DNA of 64,000 nt from Flammeovirga kamogawensis (GCF_018736065.1 NZ_CP076128.1:3776001-3840000); one strand, 5' to 3'. Positions 27,876 to 37,082 are shown, counted from the first letter of the stretch. The notes: generated by a model from the sequence alone, not told the origin. A program made the numbers and translations.

Positions 27876-28544
27876 TTATTTAGTTTTTTTCTTTTTTGTT
27901 GATTTTTTTTCAATAAATAATGTTTTTCTACCGTGCTTAGAGCAAATAGGGCACTCATTTGGGTCATGTCTTTGCGCAGGGCAGTATTCTCTGCCAAAGT
28001 AAATGATCTGTAAGTGCAAATCATTCCAATCTTTTTCATCAAAAAGTCGTTTAGCATCTTTTTCTGTCTGTTCAACGTTTTTTCCATTCGTTAATCCCCA
28101 TCTGTACATTAGCCTATGAATATGTGTATCAACAGGAAAAGCAGGAAAACCAAATGCTTGTGACATTACTACAGACGCAGTTTTGTGCCCGACAGCTGGC
28201 AAAGATTCTAAATCTTTAAAATTTTGAGGAACCTCTCCTCCAAACTTATCAATTATTATATTAGACATACCATATATGCCTTTAGATTTCATAGGCGAAA
28301 GCCCGCAAGGTTTGATAATCTCTCTTATTTCTTCTACGGTGAGTTTAGCCATATCGTAGGGATTATCTGCCTTAGCAAAAAGAAGAGGTGTAATTTTATT
28401 TACACGTTCATCTGTACATTGTGCAGAAAGAGCAACAGCAACTAATAAAGTAAACGGATCTTTATGATCTAAAGGAATTGGAGGGTTTGGATATAATCCC
28501 TGTAACGTTTTAACTATGTCTTGTACTTTTTCTTGCTTATTCAT
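27876..28544 (-). CDS. nth: Endonuclease III
   Basis: About 222 residues from MNKQEKV. Base-excision-repair glycosylase/AP lyase with the helix-hairpin-helix LESLPAVGHKTASVVMSQAFG, catalytic Lys within it, and FPVDTHIHRLMYRWG with the catalytic Asp. The C-terminal iron-sulfur region reads YCPAQRHDPNECPICSKHG: three cysteines at x9 and x2 spacing, and no fourth Cys after them, unlike the x6-x2-x5 pattern of E. coli. The basic tail KKSTKKKKTK is unusual. The cluster may be absent or ligated differently. The start is set at the second Met because the first lies in an AT-rich leader. Confidence 0.92.
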   Translation of the reverse strand: MNKQEKVQDIVKTLQGLYPNPPIPLDHKDPFTLLVAVALSAQCTDERVNKITPLLFAKADNPYDMAKLTVEEIREIIKPCGLSPMKSKGIYGMSNIIIDKFGGEVPQNFKDLESLPAVGHKTASVVMSQAFGFPAFPVDTHIHRLMYRWGLTNGKNVEQTEKDAKRLFDEKDWNDLHLQIIYFGREYCPAQRHDPNECPICSKHGRKTLFIEKKSTKKKKTK

Positions 28545-28984
28545 GATGAAAAATAATGGATGTATCAAAAAAGCAATTTACAAAGAGCAAGAACTAATTA
28601 TTACTTTTATATATAAAAATTCTAATTCTTAAGCGTATTAATTGATCAACCTCCCGACTTAAGTGTCTTATCTTAGTTAAGAACTATGATCTTATGTTTT
28701 TTGATGTTATTTGAAAGGAAATTATGATAGCAGTAGCTTAAAAATATCAATCTTTTATTAAGCTATTGAGAAAAAAATCTCAGATAATTTTTGATAAAAT
28801 CGAGGTCATTTGTTAATTAACAAGATATATTCAATCTAAATCATTCATGTTTTTTACTAAACTCTTATTAATCTGATACTAAATAGTGCTGCAGAGTTTA
28901 TTAAACTCATTTTTTTGAATATATTTAATAAGTAAAAGTTGAGGGTAAGTGTTGTCCTCTTTAAGTCGAATAAGGAATAGATAA
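28545..28984. other. Divergent intergenic region between nth and the ECF sigma gene
   Basis: About 440 AT-rich bases without an open frame of note. It should contain promoters for both flanking genes. I see no convincing TTG/TAnnTTTG pair. The long leader before the sigma gene may carry an alternative (autoregulated) promoter. Confidence 0.4.
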
Positions 28985-29614
28985 ATGGAATTCGATCAAA
29001 TAGAAGAAGAAGAACTTATTAACCTTGTGAAAGGCGGTGACCGATTAGCATGGGAATACATAACAAAAGAATATTACCAAGCCATCTTAAATTTTATAAA
29101 TGGAATGGTAAGAGATTGGGAAACAGCCGAGGAGTTAGTACAGGATATTTTTGTTAATTTCTGGACAAAAAGAGAAGGCTTAAATATTAATTTATCATTA
29201 AAAGCGTATTTATATAGAGCGGCAAGAAATCATACGCTTAACTTCTTGAAAAGGAGAAACTTTGAACGTGAATACCAAAAAGGTGTTGCAGAAACAATGG
29301 TAGTTTCTTCTAATGATACAGAAGATGCATATCATTTTTCTGAATTAGAAAAACGCTTATCTACAGCAATTGAAGGTTTACCTGATAAAATGAAGGAAAT
29401 CTTTAAAATGAGTAGGTTTGAAGATTTAACGTATAAAGAAATTGCAGACACATTAGATGTACCAGTTAGGACGGTACATTATCAAATTGGTTTGGCATTA
29501 AAACAGTTAAGAGAACAGTTAAAAGGATTTGTGGATCCAAGTTTAATGGCTGTAGGTGGGGGCATTGTTATCGGATTGATAATTCATGTTTTAACTACAG
29601 GTAATTTTTTTTAA
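28985..29614 (+). CDS. ECF RNA polymerase sigma factor with C-terminal membrane helix
   Basis: A 209-residue ECF sigma: region 2 (YYQAILNFINGMVRDWETAEELVQDIFVNFW) and region 4 (LPDKMKEIFKMSRFEDLTYKEIADTLDVPVRTVHYQIGLAL). After region 4 it has a hydrophobic C-terminal segment (LMAVGGGIVIGLIIHVLTTG) able to span the membrane, a feature seen in some Bacteroidota sigma factors. It lies upstream of a FecR-type anti-sigma gene. No SusC/TonB receptor gene follows, unlike the usual arrangement in this phylum. Confidence 0.9.
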   Translation: MEFDQIEEEELINLVKGGDRLAWEYITKEYYQAILNFINGMVRDWETAEELVQDIFVNFWTKREGLNINLSLKAYLYRAARNHTLNFLKRRNFEREYQKGVAETMVVSSNDTEDAYHFSELEKRLSTAIEGLPDKMKEIFKMSRFEDLTYKEIADTLDVPVRTVHYQIGLALKQLREQLKGFVDPSLMAVGGGIVIGLIIHVLTTGNFF

Positions 29615-29775
29615 AATAATTTTGTCCACTCATACCATATAATTGTCTGTAATATAGAAAGATCATTTTGAATGACGATTCTACTGTGGAGTTAAATAAT
29701 AGGATAGCTTTATACCTTAATATAAGGCTCCTACGAAATAAAGATAATAACGAGTAACATTTTATCCGATACATT

Positions 29776-30990
29776 ATGGATAAGGAAATTAACATTGATT
29801 GGACGCTGATTGCTAGATGTCTTGATGGTGATAATGAAGCTGTTGAAACGGCTAAAAAAATTGCTACAACTGACACGACATTTAAAGGCGTTCTATCTGA
29901 AGCAACGGCAATTTGGAAGCAATCCAATGCTATAGGTCAAGAGAAGCAACATCGTGTAGATGTGAAATTCTTAGATGACAAAGTAGGTGAGATTTGGCAA
30001 AAGATTTTGGAAGTAGAGTCTGAAGAGACTTCAATTGCAGTATCTTTATCTAATCAGACTGAAAGTGTAGAAAAAGAGGTAGTAAATATCTGGAACGCAT
30101 CGGAGCAATTAGGAAAGAAGCAAAAACGTAATGTTGATGCGACTGAAATGAATGCTGCAATGGCCAAAATGCTACTTCGAATGAATATTTCTGAAGAAGA
30201 AAAGGCAACAAAAGAAGTTGAACTTCCTAAGCCAACATTGAAAGTATCTAAACCTGCAGCAAAAACAGGTACAGTAGAACGTTCTATGTGGAGTTTCCAA
30301 AGAAGTATAGCAGCAGCTGTAGCAATATTGTTAACTGTAGGTCTTTCTACTTTTTACTATTTTGGATCTGGAGCTGATCAAATTACTTTAGAAGCAACAA
30401 ATGCTATGGCATCAGTTGAGTTACCAGATGGTACTCAGGTGTGGTTAAATAAAAACAGTGCTTTAACATACCCTAAAGATTTTGGAGAAGGAGATAGAGT
30501 AGTTTCTTTAAAAGGAGATGCCTTTTTTGAAGTAGAAAGAGATGAAAAACACCCATTTTCTATTATTACTTCTGAAGCTACAACAACTGTTTTAGGAACA
30601 TCTTTCCATTTAACACAAGATCAAGTAGATGTTGTTACTGGTAAAGTTCGTTTTGAAGATAAATCTTCTGGAGATTATGTTGTTTTAGTTAAAGATCAAA
30701 AAGGATACTTTAAAGGTGGTGAAGTTTTAAAAGGAGAAAGTGATGAGTTAAACGCAGCTAAACTGATGCAATCTCATTTATCTTTTAATGGTCAAACTTT
30801 AGAGGAAACTATTCAAGTACTTTCTAAAGCATACCACAAAACAATTGTTATTCAGAACGAAGCTCTAAAAAGCAGAAAATTCTCTGGTACATTCGAAAAC
30901 AAATCTTTTGATGTAGTAATAGAATTAATGTCTGAAGCAGTAGATTTTGACTATTCGGTAGACGAAAACGGAACAATTATCATCAAATAA
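29776..30990 (+). CDS. FecR-family anti-sigma regulator
   Basis: A 404-residue regulator. Cytoplasmic N-terminus (1-170), one transmembrane helix (about 176-197, SIAAAVAILLTVGLSTFYYF), a periplasmic FecR domain (about 205-310, ATNAMASVELPDGTQVWLNKNSALTYPKDFGEGDRVVSLKGDAFFEVE) and a C-terminal DUF4974 domain (about 330-404, LSFNGQTLEETIQVLSKAYHKTI). The N-terminal part is longer than usual and looks internally duplicated: IWKQSNAIGQEKQHRVD and IWNASEQLGKKQKRNVD. It presumably controls the ECF sigma encoded 161 bases upstream. A terminator follows, so no receptor gene is in the unit. Confidence 0.9.
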   Translation: MDKEINIDWTLIARCLDGDNEAVETAKKIATTDTTFKGVLSEATAIWKQSNAIGQEKQHRVDVKFLDDKVGEIWQKILEVESEETSIAVSLSNQTESVEKEVVNIWNASEQLGKKQKRNVDATEMNAAMAKMLLRMNISEEEKATKEVELPKPTLKVSKPAAKTGTVERSMWSFQRSIAAAVAILLTVGLSTFYYFGSGADQITLEATNAMASVELPDGTQVWLNKNSALTYPKDFGEGDRVVSLKGDAFFEVERDEKHPFSIITSEATTTVLGTSFHLTQDQVDVVTGKVRFEDKSSGDYVVLVKDQKGYFKGGEVLKGESDELNAAKLMQSHLSFNGQTLEETIQVLSKAYHKTIVIQNEALKSRKFSGTFENKSFDVVIELMSEAVDFDYSVDENGTIIIK

Positions 30991-31013
30991 TATTCTGTAA
31001 AAATATACAAGTT

Positions 31014-31043
31014 GAGCCACCTTATTTATAGGGTGGCTTTTTG
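31014..31043 (+). terminator. Terminator of the sigma/FecR unit
   Basis: Stem AGCCACC / GGGTGGCT followed by five T, 23 bases after the fecR-type stop. Confidence 0.9.
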
Positions 31044-31167
31044 TATTTATAGCCATTTATAGTTAATGATCTACAACTAGAAGTATAAAACTCTTTGCTC
31101 TTTGTTTAAAACTTAAAACTCTTCACTTAAAAACACTTACCTTTGTGAAGAAATTAATATCCTCCTA

Positions 31168-32547
31168 ATGCATAACACGTTAGAATTAGATACAATAGTT
31201 GCTTTAGCAACAGTACCAGGACAGTCAGCAATTCACGTAATTCGTCTTTCTGGTCCCGATGCGATTAATATCGTAAATAAGGTTTTTAAAGGTAAAGACC
31301 TAGAAAAACAAGCAGGACATACGGCTCACTTCGGTACGATTCGTCAAGAAGATGGTACCATTGTAGATGAAGTTTTAGCTACAATTTTCTACGGTCCAAG
31401 ATCATATACAGGAGAGAATACGGTAGAAATATCGTGTCATGGCTCTCAATTTATTGTAGATCAATTATTACAATTGTTTATGCAAGTTGGCGCTCGTTAT
31501 GCTAAGGCAGGGGAGTTTACACAGCGTGCATTTGCAAATGGTAAATTAGATTTGGCACAAGCAGAAGCAGTAGCCGATTTAATTGCTGCAGATTCTCATG
31601 CATCAAGAGATGCCGCCATGCAACAGATGCGAGGTGGTTTTTCTAATGACATCAAGAAGTTAAGAGAAAAACTAATCCACTTTGCTTCTATGATTGAATT
31701 AGAGTTAGACTTCTCGGAAGAAGATGTTGAATTTGCTTCAAGAGATGATTTAAAAGCTTTAATCAATGAGTTAAAACGAGTGATTAAGGCATTAATAGAT
31801 TCGTTCTCTTTAGGTAATGTACTTAAAAATGGCGTGCCTACAGTAATTGCAGGAAAGCCCAATGCAGGTAAATCAACTTTATTAAATGCATTACTGAACG
31901 AGGAAAAGGCGATTGTTTCTGAAGTAGCCGGAACAACTCGTGACTTTATCGAAGATGAAATAAATATTGGAGGTGTAACATTTAGATTTGTTGATACGGC
32001 AGGACTTCGCGAAACACAAGATAGAGTAGAAGCAATAGGTGTACAACGTTCTTATGAGAAAATGAAACAAGCTTCTTTAATAATGTATATGTTTGATGCC
32101 TCAGTATCTACATTCACAGAAGTTCAAAATGAAGTAGAAGCTTTAGAAAAACTAGGTGTTCCATATATCTTAGTTGCTAACAAACTAGATAAGTTATCAA
32201 CGGGTTTAGCAGAAGACTTTAAAGCTTTCTCTGAAAATTTAATAGAAATATCTGCTGATAAAGGTACTGGTGTTGAGGAACTGAAAGAAAGAGCACTTCA
32301 TTTGGTTAATCTTGATAAAGTACAAACAGGAAATACCATGGTAACTAATGCACGTCATTATCAATCGTTACGTGAAACAATGAAAGCATTAGACGATGTA
32401 ATTAATGGTATCGATATGGGAATGACGGGAGATTTCTTAGCTATTGATATAAGATCGTCTTTACATCACTTGGGAGAAATTACAGGAGAGGTTACTACGG
32501 ATGATTTATTGGAGAATATATTTAGTAAATTCTGTATCGGAAAATAA
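31168..32547 (+). CDS. mnmE: tRNA modification GTPase MnmE
   Basis: A 459-residue complete MnmE. N-terminal tetrahydrofolate-binding domain (DTIVALATVPGQSAIHVIRLSG), helical domain, G domain with GKPNAGKSTLLNALL (about 228), EVAGTTRDFIEDE, DTAG and NKLD, and the C-terminal FCIGK with the essential Cys. With MnmG it makes the cmnm5 group on U34 of certain tRNAs. A TACCTTTG -7-type element lies at 31138-31145, 22 bases before the start. The last codons (32524-32547) are the integration target of the accessory region that follows: the same coding stretch recurs at about 53.11, 56.13 and 58.13 kb. The gene remains intact because the incoming element restores the end. Confidence 0.97.
   Translation: MHNTLELDTIVALATVPGQSAIHVIRLSGPDAINIVNKVFKGKDLEKQAGHTAHFGTIRQEDGTIVDEVLATIFYGPRSYTGENTVEISCHGSQFIVDQLLQLFMQVGARYAKAGEFTQRAFANGKLDLAQAEAVADLIAADSHASRDAAMQQMRGGFSNDIKKLREKLIHFASMIELELDFSEEDVEFASRDDLKALINELKRVIKALIDSFSLGNVLKNGVPTVIAGKPNAGKSTLLNALLNEEKAIVSEVAGTTRDFIEDEINIGGVTFRFVDTAGLRETQDRVEAIGVQRSYEKMKQASLIMYMFDASVSTFTEVQNEVEALEKLGVPYILVANKLDKLSTGLAEDFKAFSENLIEISADKGTGVEELKERALHLVNLDKVQTGNTMVTNARHYQSLRETMKALDDVINGIDMGMTGDFLAIDIRSSLHHLGEITGEVTTDDLLENIFSKFCIGK
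32524..32540 (+). repeat. att-like core A at the mnmE 3' end
   Basis: AGTAAATTCTGTATCGG, encoding SKFCIG of MnmE. Near-copies occur at core B (53109-53123), C (56132-56148) and D (58127-58143). A and C differ at one base across this stretch; B and D share the variant TGCATTGG. Confidence 0.8.
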
Positions 32548-32579
32548 ATAGGATTTTTAGAAGTTTACTTCATTGAAAG

Positions 32580-32739
32580 TGATACTGAATGATACTAAAA
32601 AGGGGAGAAATCCCCTTTTTTTGTGTTTGGATATTACATATTTGTTCTGCAATTTGTCCGTTGAAAATTAATCAAAATTTCAATAGTGATTTAGTGGACT
32701 CATTGATACACGATGATACACATTGATAAAACATGATAC
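32580..32739 (+). repeat. TGATAC iterons at the left end of unit 1
   Basis: TGATAC occurs at 32580 and 32590 (10-base spacing) and again at 32704, 32714, 32724 (variant TGATAA) and 32734, at exactly 10-base intervals. One face of the helix would thus be marked four times just before the ATG at 32744. They could be recombinase arm sites or an operator for the first HTH gene. Confidence 0.65.
32597..32623 (+). terminator. mnmE terminator in the left end of unit 1
   Basis: AAAGGGGA / TCCCCTTT hairpin with eight T. The equivalent place after cores B, C and D also holds a terminator. Confidence 0.88.
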
Positions 32740-32743
32740 GGAA

Positions 32744-33292
32744 ATGCAGATAGAAAAGAGATGTCAATATTGTAATAAAACTTTTATAGCTCAGAAAGTA
32801 ACCACAAGGTATTGCTCTCATTCTTGTAACCAGAAACACTATAAGCAAATTAAAAAAGATGGAAAAGTACAAAAAAAGAATAGAGATACAAAAGCAATTG
32901 ATTTAGTCTATATTCAGCACAAAGAATTATTGACACCATCAGAAGCAAAAGAGATTTTAGGTATAGGGAAAACTTATATGTACAAGCTACTTGCTGAAGG
33001 AGAATTAAAGTCAATAAGAATTACTCCCAAAAATATTCGAATACCCAAAGCAGAAATTGAAAACTATTTACAGAAGCGTTTGAATAAAGAGAAATCCAAA
33101 ATTCAACCTACCCCCACAAAGCTTTCTAATAATATGAATTTTTATTGGTCTATTTCGGAAGTTGAAAAGAAGTATAAAATATCCTCAAAAGCTCTTTATG
33201 ATCTTATAAAACGAAATGATATTCGTAAGCTCCAGAAAGGGGCAAAAGTGTATGTGAAAAAATCTGATATCAATAAAATATTTAACTCATGA
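32744..33292 (+). CDS. Zinc-finger and double-HTH DNA-binding protein
   Basis: About 182 residues from the ATG at 32744 (MQIEKRCQYC). N-terminal zinc-finger-like CxxC...CSHSC (C-x2-C-x13-C-x3-C), then two excisionase/MerR-like HTH_17 domains (LTPSEAKEILGIGKTYMYKLL and SISEVEKKYKISSKALYDLI). The upstream TTG start would place the iterons inside the gene, so the ATG is preferred. Its stop overlaps the next start by four bases (ATGA). As first gene of the element it may be the excisionase or regulator acting at the TGATAC repeats. Confidence 0.75.
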   Translation: MQIEKRCQYCNKTFIAQKVTTRYCSHSCNQKHYKQIKKDGKVQKKNRDTKAIDLVYIQHKELLTPSEAKEILGIGKTYMYKLLAEGELKSIRITPKNIRIPKAEIENYLQKRLNKEKSKIQPTPTKLSNNMNFYWSISEVEKKYKISSKALYDLIKRNDIRKLQKGAKVYVKKSDINKIFNS

Positions 33293-34047
33293 ATGTAGTA
33301 GAATTATTAGACTCTCTTGCTTTAGACTTTGAAGTATTATCAGAAAACTTAGATACATGGTGTACAGAAGCTATTGTTAATGAGGATTATTTAGACCCTC
33401 ACCTCTTTATAAAAGATATTAAAGTAGAAATTGAGGATTTGATAGACAAGATGGAAAAAAGAAGTAATGTATCCATGAAACAATCTCTAGCAACCAAACT
33501 TCAGGGTAAGTTAATAGTAACTATTGATGTTCTTCAAAAAATACTTGAGTTGTCAGAACAGAATTATTTTGATGAAGATGGTTTAAAAGTGATAGAGTCA
33601 AATCTGATTTATTTTAAGAATATCAATACATCTTATTTCTCAGATGAAATTAATTTTGAAAGAGGCATTTTGTCTTCTTCTTTGTCTAATTCAGAAAATG
33701 CATTAGCCATTTATTTTTATAAAGAATTATCTGATACTTATGTAGGAGCGGAAGAATTAAAGTCAGCAAAATTGATAGGGTTGTATTTTGATAATAAAAA
33801 TTTAGAAAAGAGTTATAGCAGAATAGAAAAGAATCCTTTTTGGAAAAATGTGATCAATAATTCAGGAGATATTGATGTAGAAGAGTACATCAAGAATGGG
33901 AAAGAATATCAGCTTAGAATTGATATAAAAACACTAGAAAAAATTCTGTCCACTGAAAATTTTAATAAAAGATATGAACTGATTGCTGAAGAAATGTCTC
34001 TTATAAAAGATAAACTAGATGAAAAAAGCAATCTCTTAATAAATTAA
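33289..34047 (+). CDS. Hypothetical protein of the integration module
   Basis: A 252-residue acidic soluble protein, mostly helical (LDSLALDFEVLSENLDTWCTEA; IKVEIEDLIDKMEKRS), with no signal peptide or membrane segment. No family recognised. Its ATGA overlap with the upstream HTH gene points to translational coupling. Probably an element-specific accessory factor; function unknown. Confidence 0.6.
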   Translation: MNVVELLDSLALDFEVLSENLDTWCTEAIVNEDYLDPHLFIKDIKVEIEDLIDKMEKRSNVSMKQSLATKLQGKLIVTIDVLQKILELSEQNYFDEDGLKVIESNLIYFKNINTSYFSDEINFERGILSSSLSNSENALAIYFYKELSDTYVGAEELKSAKLIGLYFDNKNLEKSYSRIEKNPFWKNVINNSGDIDVEEYIKNGKEYQLRIDIKTLEKILSTENFNKRYELIAEEMSLIKDKLDEKSNLLIN

Positions 34048-34065
34048 ATTGAAAAAGTCAAGCCA

Positions 34066-34082
34066 CCTTGTCTGAGACAAGG
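34066..34082. promoter_or_regulatory. Short hairpin before the HTH/integrase pair
   Basis: CCTTGTC-TGA-GACAAGG, a perfect 7-bp stem in the 168-base gap upstream of the HTH gene at 34216. No T run follows, so it fits an operator better than a terminator. Confidence 0.4.
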
Positions 34083-34215
34083 GTTATTCTATTAGCGTCT
34101 ATAAACGGCAATCTTTGCTTTGTAATCAGAATTTAAAAAAAACATACTCTGATGTTATTCACCCAAAAACTAGCTGATTACACGAATAGCAAAAGAGTAA
34201 TAATTTTTATTAAAA

Positions 34216-34521
34216 ATGGGAGTACAAAATACTAACATTATTCTGCAAGGAATGGATTATGAAACATTCGTAGAGCAATTAAAAAAAGACTTATTTAACG
34301 ACAATGGTTTTGTCTTTAATAGAATCTTGACTTTTCAACAAACAATGGAATTCTTAGGCTTTTCAAGAGCTTACCTTTATAGGTTAATAAGGAAAGGGGA
34401 AATTCCTTTTAAACAAAGAGGTTCTAAAAAGTTCTTTTTGAGAGAAGAATTAGAAGAATGGATTGCTATAGGTGATTCTTTACAGGAACATAATGTTGAG
34501 AGCTTAAATGATGAATTTTAA
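34216..34521 (+). CDS. Excisionase-like HTH protein
   Basis: A 101-residue protein with a single HTH_17 domain: TFQQTMEFLGFSRAYLYRLIRKGEIPFKQRGSKKFFLREELEEWI. This is the size and type of the small excisionase/recombination directionality factors that sit next to tyrosine recombinases in Bacteroidota elements. Its stop overlaps the integrase start by one base (TAATG), so the two are translationally coupled. Confidence 0.82.
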   Translation: MGVQNTNIILQGMDYETFVEQLKKDLFNDNGFVFNRILTFQQTMEFLGFSRAYLYRLIRKGEIPFKQRGSKKFFLREELEEWIAIGDSLQEHNVESLNDEF

Positions 34522-35606
34522 TGAAAATTGCTATTAGAAATTATCGTTCTCGGTCTAAAAAAAAGGCGAATAGTAATCGTTTATTTTTATATCTCGATTT
34601 TTACCATTTTGGTGTTAGAAAAAAAGAATCCCTCAATGCATTTGTTCATAAAGTAGTGAAAAATAAGGAAGAAAAAGACCACAACAAACGAATTATTGAA
34701 TATGTAAAGAGGGTTAGAGCCGAACGGTTACTAGAAATTCAGAATGATCCTCAGAATCTTTTTGTTCATGAGCGTAGAAAACAATTTGTTGTACCTACGT
34801 TGGAGGTGTATATTAAAGAAAGAAAAGGAGGTGATAATTGGACGTCTATGTTTAAAAAGGTAAAAAAACATCTTGCTTCAAATTTGACTTTTGAAAACTT
34901 TTCTCATCGACATATTAATGATTTTAGACAAAAGCTATTAGATGCTGAAGCTATAAATCAAGATACAGCTTCAGCATATTTTAATTTGATGATGATTTTT
35001 TGCAGAGAGAAAGTTGAAGATGGTGTTTTGTCATCATCTAAGATGAAACTTTCTAGAGTGAAGAATATTCCTAACCAAAAAAAGATACAACCTTATTTGT
35101 TAAAGGAGGAAGTGACTCAATTAGTGAAAACTGATTTTCAAGACCAAAACTTTAAGAATTACTGTATGTTTAGTGTCTTTTCAGGGTTAAGAGGTGGTGA
35201 TATTCGAGATTTAAGATGGACTGATATTGAAGGACAACATTTATTGAAGACGCAGAATAAAACAAATAATGACGTATTCATTCCTAAAAACAAGATGGTC
35301 AATCAAATTTTAGAATATCAGAAAAAATTGAATGGTCAGCAAGAATTTATTTTTGATGTCCCTGCATCTTTTATGGGTAGAAAAAAGCTATTGAATGATT
35401 TTTTACAAAGAGCAGGTATTGAAAGAAGAATCACATTTCATTCATTTAGAAGAACATTTGGTACGCTGTTGCATGCTTCTGGTAATGACCTTTATACGAT
35501 TAAAGAAATGCTAGGGCATCAGAATATAGCAAACACTGAACGTTATGTTTATTTCATGAATGATAAAAAAGAAGAAGCAAGTAGATCATTAGATCAATTT
35601 ATGTAA
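34521..35606 (+). CDS. int: Tyrosine-type site-specific recombinase (integrase)
   Basis: A 361-residue phage-integrase-family recombinase. N-terminal arm-binding and SAM-like core-binding parts (about 1-180) precede the catalytic domain with Arg in SGLRGGDIRDLRW (about 225), HSFRRTFG (about 308-314), GHQN and the nucleophile Tyr in TERYVYF (about 341-343). All catalytic positions appear intact. It is the only recombinase in the accessory region and the likely driver of integration at the mnmE 3' end, possibly for the smaller units too. Coupled to the HTH gene before it. Confidence 0.93.
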   Translation: MKIAIRNYRSRSKKKANSNRLFLYLDFYHFGVRKKESLNAFVHKVVKNKEEKDHNKRIIEYVKRVRAERLLEIQNDPQNLFVHERRKQFVVPTLEVYIKERKGGDNWTSMFKKVKKHLASNLTFENFSHRHINDFRQKLLDAEAINQDTASAYFNLMMIFCREKVEDGVLSSSKMKLSRVKNIPNQKKIQPYLLKEEVTQLVKTDFQDQNFKNYCMFSVFSGLRGGDIRDLRWTDIEGQHLLKTQNKTNNDVFIPKNKMVNQILEYQKKLNGQQEFIFDVPASFMGRKKLLNDFLQRAGIERRITFHSFRRTFGTLLHASGNDLYTIKEMLGHQNIANTERYVYFMNDKKEEASRSLDQFM

Positions 35607-35630
35607 GTATTAACCGTAAGGCATAAAAAA

Positions 35631-35656
35631 AGTATAACAATAGGGGTTGTTATACT
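35631..35656. promoter_or_regulatory. Perfect 10-bp hairpin between int and the DUF3987 gene
   Basis: AGTATAACAA / TTGTTATACT with a 6-base loop. The T run lies on the minus-strand side, so it is not a plus-strand terminator; it may be an operator in front of the DUF3987 gene or stop antisense transcription. Confidence 0.5.
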
Positions 35657-35689
35657 CTTAAAGTTTGTGTCTTACACAAATTTCTATCT

Positions 35690-37081
35690 ATGGTAAAAGT
35701 ACCAAAAAAAGTAGACTTGAACAACATTTCAAGCCTAGAAGATACTGTATTGCCTGTAAATACAGTGCGAGAAGATGTAAAATATCCATTTCCTTTACAT
35801 GTATTTCCAAAATACATTCAAGATCTCTTATTGGAATTACAGGCTGTATTTTCATTTGAGATATCATATACAGCAATGACTTTACTTGTTGTACTTAGTG
35901 TGATTGTGGGTAAATATTTCAAGATTACTGTTAAAAAAGGTTGGACCACTATTCCTAGTATCTATACTGCTATTATTGGAAATTCAAGTATAGGTAAGTC
36001 TCCTGCAATAAATATTATTCTAAAAGTATTGACTTCTATTAATGATAAAGAGATTGAACGTTATGAAGTAAAGAAAGCAGAGTGGAATGATGCTATTGCA
36101 GGAATGAGTGAAGCAGAAAAAAAGGACTATAAAGCAGAAAATGAAGAACCAACTCGAAAACGATTAATAACTTCTGATGCTACTCAAGAATCACTTTGCT
36201 ATTTATTAGCGAAAGATGCTATGGTGCTTTATAAAGATGAGTTGATAGGTTGGATCAAAAGTATGAATCAATATAGACAAGGTGCTGATACTGAATTTTT
36301 CTTAAGCTTGTTTAATGGACAAGTTGGAGAAGTAGACCGTGTAGGTAAAAATTTATTCGTGAAAGATCCTTTTTTGTCAATTATTGGAGGCATACAACCA
36401 AGTATTTTACCTCTACTAACAAAAAATGGAAATAGTGCAAATGGCTTCTTATTTCGAATTCTTTTTATAATGCCAGAGAATGAGAGTGTACATTATCTTT
36501 CAGATAAAGAACTTTCTAGTAATTGTTTAGAGACTTTTTATCAAAAAATGGAAAGTTTGTATGATATGTTACAAGGTGAAGAAATACGAAATATTCCGTT
36601 GATTAAAGAAGCAATGCTCTATTTTATTCATAGTGTTAATCATTATATAAAGGTAGCTTCAGAGACTAAAGATGAGAATATTATTTCTGCTTATAAGAAA
36701 GTAGGAAATTATATGCCTCGTTTCGCATTATTATTAGAAGTATTAGATCAACTATATGGAGATGATTTAGGCGTATGTATTGAAAATATCTCGTTAGCAA
36801 GTATGGAAAAAGCAAAATTGTTATGTGATTATTTTATTGAAACAGCAACATATATTTTAGAACAAACGAATGATAAATCGTCTTTACAAACAAACCATCA
36901 AAAGTTCCTAGATACCATACCAGATAACCAAGTTATCACAACTTCTGAGCTGAATAAATTGGCTGAAAGTATAGGAATCAAGACTTCAAACTTCAAAAAT
37001 AGAGTACTTCCTAAACTACTAGAGAAAGGGATGCTTCAAAAAACAGAAAAGAGAGGTGAATACATTAAAAATAAGACCTAG
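35690..37081 (+). CDS. DUF3987 domain protein, helicase/primase-associated
   Basis: A 463-residue DUF3987 protein: FPLHVFPKYIQDLLLELQAVF, the P-loop IIGNSSIGKSPA (about 100-110), YKDELIGWIKSMNQYRQGADTEFFLSLFNGQ and LSIIGGIQPSILPLL. The C-terminal 70 residues look like a winged-helix tail. DUF3987 proteins are frequent in integrative elements and phage-like islands, usually near primase or TOPRIM proteins, and are thought to help element replication. Followed after 145 bases by the DUF6371 gene. Confidence 0.8.
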   Translation: MVKVPKKVDLNNISSLEDTVLPVNTVREDVKYPFPLHVFPKYIQDLLLELQAVFSFEISYTAMTLLVVLSVIVGKYFKITVKKGWTTIPSIYTAIIGNSSIGKSPAINIILKVLTSINDKEIERYEVKKAEWNDAIAGMSEAEKKDYKAENEEPTRKRLITSDATQESLCYLLAKDAMVLYKDELIGWIKSMNQYRQGADTEFFLSLFNGQVGEVDRVGKNLFVKDPFLSIIGGIQPSILPLLTKNGNSANGFLFRILFIMPENESVHYLSDKELSSNCLETFYQKMESLYDMLQGEEIRNIPLIKEAMLYFIHSVNHYIKVASETKDENIISAYKKVGNYMPRFALLLEVLDQLYGDDLGVCIENISLASMEKAKLLCDYFIETATYILEQTNDKSSLQTNHQKFLDTIPDNQVITTSELNKLAESIGIKTSNFKNRVLPKLLEKGMLQKTEKRGEYIKNKT

Positions 37082-37082
37082 T

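Noticed and set aside
32704..32739. CRISPR array
   Set aside because: Repeats are only 6 bases at 10-base spacing with no spacers or cas genes.
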